Of a stretch of 64,000 nucleotides of DNA, positions 8,360 through 15,312 are shown piece by piece. The notes under the pieces are model-generated. The model was given only the letters and a program-made list of their open reading frames with translations. It searched no databases and was not told the DNA's origin. Every line of letters begins with the position of its first letter. Within the stretch, counting starts at the first letter, position 1. Both the position numbers and the translations under genes were made by a program. This stretch comes from Promicromonospora iranensis (GTDB lineage: Bacteria > Actinomycetota > Actinomycetes > Actinomycetales > Cellulomonadaceae): contig NZ_JAJQMN010000015.1 of the NCBI RefSeq assembly GCF_028994775.1, positions 1 to 64,000 on the forward strand, in the 5' to 3' direction.

Positions 8360-8614
8360 TCACTTCTTCTTGTCCCGGGAGCCGCCGACGACGGCGCCCA
8401 CCACCCCACCGACCACGGCACCACCGGCCGAGATCAGCCACGTCGACCCCGTGGCGAGAACGCGCCCGAGGGCGCGGTAGGGGTCGAGGAAGTCACCGGT
8501 GCCGGCGCCCGTGAGCAGCACCGACCCGAAAACCACGATCACCCAGACGATCAGGCCGCCGCCGAGGGCTCCGGCCACCACGAGCTCGGGTGTGCTGCGC
8601 ACGATCCGGCTCAT
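8360..8614 (-). CDS. Small two-TM membrane protein of the secretion locus
   Basis: An 84-residue protein (MSRIVRSTPELVVAGALGGG) with hydrophobic segments at about 12-36 and 58-78 and a basic C-terminus ending RDKKK. Its ATG overlaps the stop of the FHA-winged-helix gene (ATGA), and it ends 12 bp before the EssC-like gene, so it is locked into the same operon. Small membrane proteins accompany the ATPase in other T7SS loci (EssA, EsaA, EccE play scaffold roles), but I see no sequence likeness to them. A structural or assembly role beside the ATPase is a positional inference. Confidence 0.75.
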   Translation of the reverse strand: MSRIVRSTPELVVAGALGGGLIVWVIVVFGSVLLTGAGTGDFLDPYRALGRVLATGSTWLISAGGAVVGGVVGAVVGGSRDKKK

Positions 8615-9327
8615 GCCGTGGCTCCCTTGTCGTCGTCCGACTCGTCGAGGAGCGGCAGGTCCGACGAGGTCACCAGCCGGGAGGCCACCGCGTACTCGAC
8701 CAGCCGCGCGCGCCGGTTCGTCGCGAGCGCGCCGGGACCGCCGCGCAGCCCCTTCACGCCGATCCGGTCGAGCTTCTCGCAGACGTTGTCGAGCTTGCGG
8801 TTGAACCGTGTGCTCGCCCAGCCGAGCCGCCGCGCGGCCGAAGCCGACGACGGGATCTCGCTCAGGCCGGTGCCCTCGCGCCGCAGCATCGGCTCGGCGA
8901 GCGCCACGATGAGCTGCTTCTGGCTCTTCGTGAAGCTGATCGCGCCGATGGTGGTCGCGCCGGAGTCGTCATCGTCCTCGGACCGGATCTCGTGGTACGG
9001 CGCGTTGTCGAGCTGCGCGGTGATCTCGTACGTCGTGGGTCCGGCCGTGAACACGATCGACGTCGTGGGGAACACCATGGGCAGGCGGTTGCCCGGCGGC
9101 AGCCAGGACTGCACGCCGCCCCCGGCGTCGCACACGGTCGCGGAGATGAGGGAGCCGACGTTGGACAGCCACCAGATGCCGTCCTCGTGGGTGATGCGCA
9201 GGAACCGGCGGTGCAGGTAGGGATTGTCGTCGATCGCGAGGTCGCCCTCGCGGCCGATGTCGAACGGCGCGCCCTCCTCGGACGGTCGAAACCACTCACC
9301 GGCGAACTCGATCGCAAGGCCGTTCAT
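8611..9327 (-). CDS. FHA domain protein with C-terminal winged-helix-like region
   Basis: A 238-residue protein. The start MNGLAIEFAGEW was chosen because AAGGAGGTGAG precedes it at ideal spacing. Residues about 5-100 look like a divergent FHA domain (PFDIGREGDLAIDDNPYLHRRFLRI; the Arg of GR-x and the H-x-R segment are kept). Residues about 130-225 are helical with basic patches (QKQLIVALAEPML, AARRLGWASTRFNRKLDNVCEKL), a pattern like a winged helix-turn-helix. It sits between the kinase and the small membrane protein genes. FHA domains bind phosphothreonine, so the natural partner is a substrate of the adjacent kinase. Whether the C-terminal part binds DNA or is only a protein-interaction domain cannot be told from sequence. 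Confidence 0.8.
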   Translation of the reverse strand: MNGLAIEFAGEWFRPSEEGAPFDIGREGDLAIDDNPYLHRRFLRITHEDGIWWLSNVGSLISATVCDAGGGVQSWLPPGNRLPMVFPTTSIVFTAGPTTYEITAQLDNAPYHEIRSEDDDDSGATTIGAISFTKSQKQLIVALAEPMLRREGTGLSEIPSSASAARRLGWASTRFNRKLDNVCEKLDRIGVKGLRGGPGALATNRRARLVEYAVASRLVTSSDLPLLDESDDDKGATA

Positions 9328-9394
9328 CCACTCACCTCCTTGATGTCCTCCTCCGGGCAGGTCCCGCCCGGAGCTCTCTGCCGACACGTCGGCC

Positions 9395-11026
9395 CTACGG
9401 CGTCACGCAGGCGTTCTCCCCGCTCGACGCCTTGCTGGAGCGCACCACGACGACCTCGACGCAGAGCTCCTGCTTGCCCTTGAGCGGCACGCTCACGGAT
9501 GTGCCGTTGCCCGGCACCGGCTGGGGCACGGGGTCGCCCGTCAGCTCCAGCACGCTGTAGGCGTAGGTGTCACCCTCCTCCAGGGTCCGGGGCGCCGTCC
9601 ATGAAAACACCGCCTCCTTGCCCTGCACCTTGCCCGTGAGCTCGACCACCGGCGGTACGTACCCGCCGGCGGGCGGCGGCGGCACGAAGGTGGACGTCAC
9701 TGCCGTCTCCTCACCCTCGGGCTCCTGGCCGCCGGCCCCGTTCAGCGCCCACACGGACACCCCGACCACGGCGACGACGACCACACCCACCACGAGCGCC
9801 CAGACGCCGCGCCGCGGCTGCTCCTCGGCCTCGGGTGCCGGGGCCTGCTCGGCCGGTGCGAGCTGCCCGACGGCGCCGGGCGTCGCCTGCGTGCTCTGCG
9901 TCGACGGGTCGGTCGAGCCGCGGAAGACGGTGTCGTCCGTCGGTGACGGCGACGGTGTCGCGGTCGGCAGGGCCGGCGCGTAGGCGCTGGCGACCGCGGC
10001 CTGCTGGGCGCCGCCCGAGCCGCCGGGGCCGAAGTTGCTCCGGCCGGGTCCGAACGCGCTCGGGCCTGCCGCACCGGGGCCCGCGGGGTCGATGGAGACG
10101 ACCTGGCGCAGCCGGGTGCCGTCGGCCTCGGCCTCGTCCTCCTGCATGGCGCCGGACTCGTCCAGCAGGTCGATGGGGGTGACGTCGCGGGAGAGCTCGA
10201 CCTGGACCTTCTGCAGCTCGCGCGCGAAGGCCAGCACCGTCGGGTACCGCGAGGAGGGGTGCTTCGACATCGCGATGCGCAGCACGCGCTCCAGCGAGGG
10301 CGTGACGTCGCTGCGGCTCACCGCCGGCAGCTCGTCCTGCCCGATGCGCCGCACGAGGTCCGCCGAGGTGTTGGACCCGCCCGGCGTCTCGAACGGGGTG
10401 CGCCCCGCCAGCAGGGTGTAGCACGTGGCGGCCAGCGCCCAGACGTCGGTGGCGATGCCCGACATCGGCGGGTCGCCGAACGACTCCGGCGGCGACCACG
10501 GGATCGACATGCCCTCGGCCGCCGCGGCCTCGTCCACCGTCGACGAGATGCCGAAGTCCGTCAGCGCCGGGTGCCCGAACTGCGTCACCAGGATGTTCGA
10601 CGGCTTCAGGTCACGGTGCAGGATGCCCAGCCGGTGCGCGGTCTCCACCGCGCCGGCGATCTGGATGGTGATGCGCAGGGCCTCGGCCACCGAGAACCGC
10701 TCGGAGCGGTAGCGGGCACCGAGGTTCGGGCGCGAGCAGTACTCCATGGCCAGGTAAGGGCGGCCGTCGTTCGCGACGCCCGCCTCGTACATGGTGACGA
10801 TCGACGGGTGGTTGCCCAGCGTCGCCATCAGGTCCGCCTCGGCGTCGAACGCCGCGCGCTGCGTCTCGCTCGACCACTCCTTGAGCAGCACCTTGACCGC
10901 GACCTGTCGGCGCGGTCGTTGCTGCTCGTACAGGAACACGTCCGAGAAACCACCCGAACCGATGAGCTTCCGGTACTCGAAGCCCTCGATCTCGGGTGGT
11001 GGGGACGGCTTCCTCTTGCTGCTCAC
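9395..11026 (-). CDS. Transmembrane Ser/Thr protein kinase with FN3-like ectodomain
   Basis: A 543-residue receptor-like kinase of PknB type, starting at a GTG preceded by GAAGGAG. The kinase domain spans about 16-280: glycine loop GSGGFSDV (23-30), ATP-binding Lys45 in VAVK, catalytic HRDLKPSN (Asp139) and DFG (157-159). A Pro/Ser/Gly-rich linker leads to one membrane helix at about 402-425. The extracellular part (about 430-543) reads like one FN3-type beta sandwich (PPVVELTGKVQGKEAVFSWTAP...), not PASTA repeats, so peptidoglycan sensing is not supported. It probably phosphorylates FHA-binding partners in this locus, and the PP2C at 13.0-13.8 kb would reverse this. The ectodomain could contact the giant FN3 proteins; this is speculation. 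Confidence 0.95.
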   Translation of the reverse strand: MSSKRKPSPPPEIEGFEYRKLIGSGGFSDVFLYEQQRPRRQVAVKVLLKEWSSETQRAAFDAEADLMATLGNHPSIVTMYEAGVANDGRPYLAMEYCSRPNLGARYRSERFSVAEALRITIQIAGAVETAHRLGILHRDLKPSNILVTQFGHPALTDFGISSTVDEAAAAEGMSIPWSPPESFGDPPMSGIATDVWALAATCYTLLAGRTPFETPGGSNTSADLVRRIGQDELPAVSRSDVTPSLERVLRIAMSKHPSSRYPTVLAFARELQKVQVELSRDVTPIDLLDESGAMQEDEAEADGTRLRQVVSIDPAGPGAAGPSAFGPGRSNFGPGGSGGAQQAAVASAYAPALPTATPSPSPTDDTVFRGSTDPSTQSTQATPGAVGQLAPAEQAPAPEAEEQPRRGVWALVVGVVVVAVVGVSVWALNGAGGQEPEGEETAVTSTFVPPPPAGGYVPPVVELTGKVQGKEAVFSWTAPRTLEEGDTYAYSVLELTGDPVPQPVPGNGTSVSVPLKGKQELCVEVVVVRSSKASSGENACVTP

Positions 11027-11063
11027 ACTGCTCCTTCGTCAACGGTCGAGCATGTCGGGGCCT

Positions 11064-12857
11064 TCACCAGATGCCCTCGAACGTCAGGGTCACGCCGTCA
11101 CCCAGGTCGACGACGTCGCCGTCGGACACGAGCTCCTTCTCGTTCGGGTGCAGGCGGCGCGGGGGCTGGCCCGGCCGCAGCAGCGTGGTCCCGTTCGTCG
11201 TGGCCAGGTCCGTCACGAGCACGTGCCAGTCCTCGAGCGAGATCTCGGCGTGGGACCGCGAGATGTCCTGCTGCGGGCTGGACACCGTGACCAGGCGCGG
11301 CATCTGGTCGGCCGACGTGTTGTTGGTGCGGGGCCGCCGGCCCACGATCACCGGACGGTCCAGCTCGACCACCTGACCACCACGGACCCCCGTCGCACCG
11401 CCCGTCGCGGCGCCGGAGGTCACGACCATGCGGCCCAGCGACGGGCGCGGAGCGAGCTCCGCCTCCGCCGACAGCGCGCTGCCGCACTCCCGGCAGTTCT
11501 CACGGGCGGTCGGGTTGGCGTGGCCGTTCTCGCAGGTCACGGCGAGGATCTTCGGCGCGTTCGGGTTGGCCGGCACGGAGAACTTCGGCGACGACGGCGA
11601 CGACGCGGCGGCCTTCAGGTCGGCGATCGCCGACGACATCACCGTGTGGCCGTCGTGGTCGTCGTCGGCCGCGTCCGCCTCCACCGCACCGTCCGCGCCC
11701 ACCGCGGCCGCGCGGTGCGCCGCCGCGGGCGTGGCACCGGACCAGCCGGGCACCCCGGAGATCGGGACACCGGAGATCATGCCGTCCGCGTCGGTGGTGG
11801 CCGGGGCGGGTGTCGAGGGGACCGGTGCGGGCGTGGAGGGCGACGGCGGGGGCGGCGGGGGGCCGACGCTGGCGGCCGGCTCCTCGTCCTCACCCTCCTC
11901 CGTGCTCTCCGGCCGCACCGCGGCGGCCTCGACACCGTGGGCGACGGTGGCGCCCCACAGGTGCATGTAGTCGTCCTCGTCCGGACCCTCGTCCTCGGCA
12001 GGCTCGACCTCGGGCGTCGGCGTCTCGCCACCGTTGTCCTCGGCCGGCGTGATGGTCTCCTCAGAGGCCGGGACCATCGTCACGGTACCCATCGGCGCGA
12101 TGGTCTCGGAGCCGGACTCGACGGTGGTCCCGACGGTCGATCCCTCGATCTCCACGGTCGGGGGCTCCGTCTCGACCGGCTCGCCCAGCGACGAAGTGGG
12201 CTCGCCCAGCGACGAAGTGGGCTCGACCCGCGACGAAGCGGGCCCGACCGGCGACGGCACCGGCTCGACCGGGGAGGGCACGGCGTCGACCAGCGCGGAC
12301 GCGGGCTCGACCGGCGAAGGCGCGGGCTCGACGGGCGAGGACGCGGGCTCGACGACCTGGTGCCGCACCACGCCTGCCAGGACCACACCGGACTCGACGG
12401 GGAGACCGTCCGCGAAGCTACCGAAACCGGACACCCCCGTCGCCACCTCGACGGCGGTCACGCCCTCGACGACCCGCTCGGTCCACGAGATCACGCCGGC
12501 CCCGGACACGGTCTGGGAGTCCTCGCCGGTCTCGATGGTGACGGTCAGCCCGTCACCGCGCGCGACGACGTGCGCGCTCGCGGGCTCGCCGGTGCCCGCG
12601 CCCGTCAGCACCACCACCGCGAACGGCGGGACACCCTTGAGGCCACCCACCGCGGACGCCGTCAGGGCACCCAGGACCTCCGCGACCCCGGCACCGGGCG
12701 TCCCGAGGTCTGCCCAGAGCCCGGCTGCGGGATCGGTCCCGTCCGCCGCTGTCCCCTCACCGGGCAGCACGACGACGGCGTCGCCGCGCACGATGACGCG
12801 CGCCTTCCCCGTCGTGTACCGGATCCCGGTTCGCTGTCCAGCGTCCGAGGTGCTCAT
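11064..12857 (-). CDS. FHA domain protein with zinc ribbon and Pro/Glu/Ser-rich linker
   Basis: A 597-residue protein starting MSTSDAGQR after AGGAGG; a longer in-frame opening lacks a ribosome site. Residues about 1-180 form a beta-rich N-terminal domain of unknown type. Residues about 180-430 are low-complexity, with repeated SPVEP/SLGEP heptads and an acidic stretch. A zinc-ribbon-like CENGH...CRECG follows at about 437-455. A C-terminal FHA domain spans about 500-595 (IVGRRPRTNN...ISRSHAEISL...TTNGT), with Arg, Ser-His and Asn-Gly positions intact. The N-terminal layout resembles the PP2C-like/FHA scaffolds found beside actinobacterial secretion ATPases, but no catalytic residues are visible. 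It probably acts as a phosphothreonine-reading scaffold in the cytoplasm. Confidence 0.85.
   Translation of the reverse strand: MSTSDAGQRTGIRYTTGKARVIVRGDAVVVLPGEGTAADGTDPAAGLWADLGTPGAGVAEVLGALTASAVGGLKGVPPFAVVVLTGAGTGEPASAHVVARGDGLTVTIETGEDSQTVSGAGVISWTERVVEGVTAVEVATGVSGFGSFADGLPVESGVVLAGVVRHQVVEPASSPVEPAPSPVEPASALVDAVPSPVEPVPSPVGPASSRVEPTSSLGEPTSSLGEPVETEPPTVEIEGSTVGTTVESGSETIAPMGTVTMVPASEETITPAEDNGGETPTPEVEPAEDEGPDEDDYMHLWGATVAHGVEAAAVRPESTEEGEDEEPAASVGPPPPPPSPSTPAPVPSTPAPATTDADGMISGVPISGVPGWSGATPAAAHRAAAVGADGAVEADAADDDHDGHTVMSSAIADLKAAASSPSSPKFSVPANPNAPKILAVTCENGHANPTARENCRECGSALSAEAELAPRPSLGRMVVTSGAATGGATGVRGGQVVELDRPVIVGRRPRTNNTSADQMPRLVTVSSPQQDISRSHAEISLEDWHVLVTDLATTNGTTLLRPGQPPRRLHPNEKELVSDGDVVDLGDGVTLTFEGIW
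12180..12242. repeat. Tandem 21-bp in-frame repeat inside FHA-linker gene
   Basis: Two identical 21-bp units (12180-12200, 12201-12221) and a third degenerate copy (12222-12242) encode the heptads in EPTSSLGEPTSSLGEP. The unit length preserves the frame. Exact neighbouring copies indicate recent slippage or unequal recombination in the linker region, so linker length may vary between strains. Confidence 0.85.
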
Positions 12858-12979
12858 GGTCGCCTCCTGTTTTGTTGCTCTGCTCGTGTCCCGCCCCTGC
12901 CACAACCCCGCGTCAGACTCTATTGACCGTGCCCGGTTCCCGCGGTCCGGTACCAGATCGGTCCCGGATCGGGTTCCGG

Positions 12980-13786
12980 TCAGTCACGCGGCAAGGTGTC
13001 CTCGTCCGCGAACCCACCCCGTGGCGAGGTGCTCGACCCCGCCGTCTCGTGCGCCACGCCCGTCGCGTCCACGACGATGACCGTGATGTTGTCCCGGCCG
13101 CCCGCGGCGATCGCCGCCTCGACCAGCCGGCCCGCCGCCACCTGCGGGTCGGGGTGGCCCAGCATGATCTCGGTGATCTGCGCGTCGGTCAGCTCGCCCG
13201 TCAGCCCGTCCGAGCAGACCAGGATCCGGTCGTGCGCGCCGATCGGGATGTACCGGAAGTCGGCCCGCGCCTCGTCCCGTCCGCCCAGTGCCCGCGTGAT
13301 CACGTGCCGGCGCGGATGGTTCCGCGCCTCCTCGGCGGTCAGCGTACCGGCGTCGACCATTTCCTGGACCTCCGAGTGGTCCACGCTCACCTGGTCCAGC
13401 ACCCCGCTGGAGAGCAGGTAGGTGCGCGAGTCCCCCACGTTCACGAAGAGCCAGTACGGGGCGTCGTCGAGGTACGCGACCACGGCACCGGTGAGCGTGG
13501 TGCCCGCACCCCGGCCCAGGCCGGAGGTGTCGATCGCCCGGACCCGTTCCTGCGCCGTCTCCAGCAGCGCCTCCACGTGGTGCGGCTCCACGCGCTCGAT
13601 GTCCGACAGCGGACGCAGCGCGTCCAGCGCGGTGGCGCTGGCGACCTCCCCGGCCGCGTGCCCACCCATGCCGTCGGCCACGAAGAACGCGCCGCCCCCG
13701 GCGAAGTAGCCGTCCTCGTTGAGCTGACGGCGCAGCCCCCGGTCGGAGGCGGCCCCCCACGCCAGCGTCAGTGCCTCCTCGCTCAT
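12980..13786 (-). CDS. PP2C-family Ser/Thr protein phosphatase
   Basis: A 268-residue metal-dependent phosphatase. All PP2C signature motifs are present: R-x-L-N-E-D at 20-25, DGMGGH at 38-43, GDSRTYLL at about 118, SDGLTGEL at about 193 and GGRDN at about 228; the Asp residues coordinate Mn/Mg. No membrane segment is visible, so it is cytosolic. The start overlaps the stop of the RDD-FHA gene by ATGA. It is the expected antagonist of the kinase at 9.4-11.0 kb, as PstP is of PknB. The 122-bp gap after it is the largest break inside the signalling block and may hold a promoter or processing site for the FHA-linker and kinase genes. Confidence 0.95.
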   Translation of the reverse strand: MSEEALTLAWGAASDRGLRRQLNEDGYFAGGGAFFVADGMGGHAAGEVASATALDALRPLSDIERVEPHHVEALLETAQERVRAIDTSGLGRGAGTTLTGAVVAYLDDAPYWLFVNVGDSRTYLLSSGVLDQVSVDHSEVQEMVDAGTLTAEEARNHPRRHVITRALGGRDEARADFRYIPIGAHDRILVCSDGLTGELTDAQITEIMLGHPDPQVAAGRLVEAAIAAGGRDNITVIVVDATGVAHETAGSSTSPRGGFADEDTLPRD

Positions 13787-15312
13787 GCGGACGCCTGCGG
13801 GTGCACGACGACGCGGCGGTCACCCACGTGGATCGTCGAACCGACCGGCACCCGGACCCGGGCGCCCGGCTCCGCGACGCGTGGTGGCAGGCCCGGCGCC
13901 GAGACCACCGTGCCGTTCGTGGAACCGCGGTCGGTCAGCCACAGGCCCGCTGTGTCCACGCCGAGCTCGGCGTGCGTCTTGGACACCGAACGGGTGGGGT
14001 CCTCCACCTTGATGAGGATCCATCCGGACGTGTCCGGCGCCTGCGGGTTGCGGCCGACGAGCGCCTTGGTGTCGACGACGTAGCGCTCGCCGTTCTCGAC
14101 CTCCAGCACCACCGTCGCCACCGGTGCCGGAGACATCGGGCGGCTCATGTGGGTACGCGTCATGTCGACGGGCGCCGAGTCGCGCTGCTCCGCCTCCGGC
14201 TGCGGCGCCTGCTGCACCGGCTGGGGCTGCGGCTCCGCGGGCATCGGGGCACGCCGCGTGAGGTCCGGCTGGGCCGGCTGCTGCACCGGCGCCGCGGGTG
14301 CCACCGGCGTCTGCTGGACGGGCGTCTGCTGGACGGGCTGCTGCTGGACCGGCTGCTGCGCGGTCTGCGCCGGGTGGGGCGTACCGCCGGAACCGGGATG
14401 CGGCCGACGAATCGTCACCGGCTCCTCCTGCGGGGGCAGCGCCTCCGCGGGTGCGCTCGGGGTCTGGCCCGGGATCCCGGTGATCACGCCGCCACCGGCC
14501 GGCGCGGAGGAGTCGGGGAAGGCCCACGGGTCCCGTGCCTGGGCCGGTGCGGCAGGCTGGGCCTGCTGCGCCGGCGCCTGGGACTGGGCGCCGTTGCCGG
14601 CGCCGGTCCACACCGTCGACGTACCGGCGGGCGCCTTCGCGGCGGTGCCCGCCACCGGGCTCGCCGGGGCACCCGCCACGTCGGAGGCCATGAGCACCAC
14701 GGCGCGGCCGACCTTGTCGTGCCAGCCCTGGCGCTTGCCGCCGCCGTCGAACGCCGGGGACACGAGCACGAGAATCTGGCCGACCAGGCACACCAGCGAC
14801 CCGAGACCCACGATGAGCCAGCGCAGGAACGCGCGGCCGAACCCGATCGGGTCGTGCGCGACGACGTCCACGGTACGGATCTTGCAGACGAGGTTGCCCA
14901 CCGTCTTGCCGGTCTTGCCCTCCCACGCGGAGACGCCCAGCCAGTAGCCCAGCACGAGCACGCCGCTGATCAGCTGCGGCACCAGCATCCTCGACGCGAT
15001 GACGTCCGGAGACATCAGCAGGGTGCCGGTGCCCCCGGCGGTGGCGAGCCCGATCATCAGGATCACCCAGGCCACCACCCCGATCACCGCGCCGTCCACG
15101 AGCGCCGCCAGGAACCGGCGCCCGGTGCCCGCGTACACCACGGGTACCGGCTGCACCGCCGAGACTCCCACCCGTGTGTGCGAGAGCGACTCCGGCACCG
15201 TGGTACCTACGTCACTTGTCTGGGTACGCGGGAACGGGCGTCCGCACACGCCGCAGTACGGCGCGCTGCCATCCTGTGCGGACCCGCATCCAGCGCAGAC
15301 CACGTCCGTCAT
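13783..15312 (-). CDS. RDD-family membrane protein with N-terminal zinc ribbon and C-terminal FHA
   Basis: A 509-residue protein. Residues about 6-25 form a zinc ribbon (CAGCGSAQ...CGVCG). An RDD domain follows at about 60-200 (FLAALVDGAVIG, WEGKTGKTVGNLV) with about four membrane helices. Residues about 210-400 are a Gln/Pro/Ala-rich linker with PVQQTPVQQ repeats. The C-terminal FHA domain is at about 415-505 (LVGRNPQAP...SVSKTHAEL...STNGT). Start and stop both overlap neighbours by ATGA. The fusion would tether a phosphothreonine reader to the membrane, presumably recruiting kinase substrates to the secretion complex. RDD proteins are otherwise linked to ion transport or stress; I see nothing here to decide transport activity. 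Confidence 0.9.
   Translation of the reverse strand: MTDVVCAGCGSAQDGSAPYCGVCGRPFPRTQTSDVGTTVPESLSHTRVGVSAVQPVPVVYAGTGRRFLAALVDGAVIGVVAWVILMIGLATAGGTGTLLMSPDVIASRMLVPQLISGVLVLGYWLGVSAWEGKTGKTVGNLVCKIRTVDVVAHDPIGFGRAFLRWLIVGLGSLVCLVGQILVLVSPAFDGGGKRQGWHDKVGRAVVLMASDVAGAPASPVAGTAAKAPAGTSTVWTGAGNGAQSQAPAQQAQPAAPAQARDPWAFPDSSAPAGGGVITGIPGQTPSAPAEALPPQEEPVTIRRPHPGSGGTPHPAQTAQQPVQQQPVQQTPVQQTPVAPAAPVQQPAQPDLTRRAPMPAEPQPQPVQQAPQPEAEQRDSAPVDMTRTHMSRPMSPAPVATVVLEVENGERYVVDTKALVGRNPQAPDTSGWILIKVEDPTRSVSKTHAELGVDTAGLWLTDRGSTNGTVVSAPGLPPRVAEPGARVRVPVGSTIHVGDRRVVVHPQASA

Noticed and set aside
3416-9220. Plus-strand open frame of about 1,934 codons opposite the EssC-like gene
   Set aside because: It is an antisense shadow with no ribosome site or recognisable domain; the minus strand encodes a clear FtsK-type ATPase.
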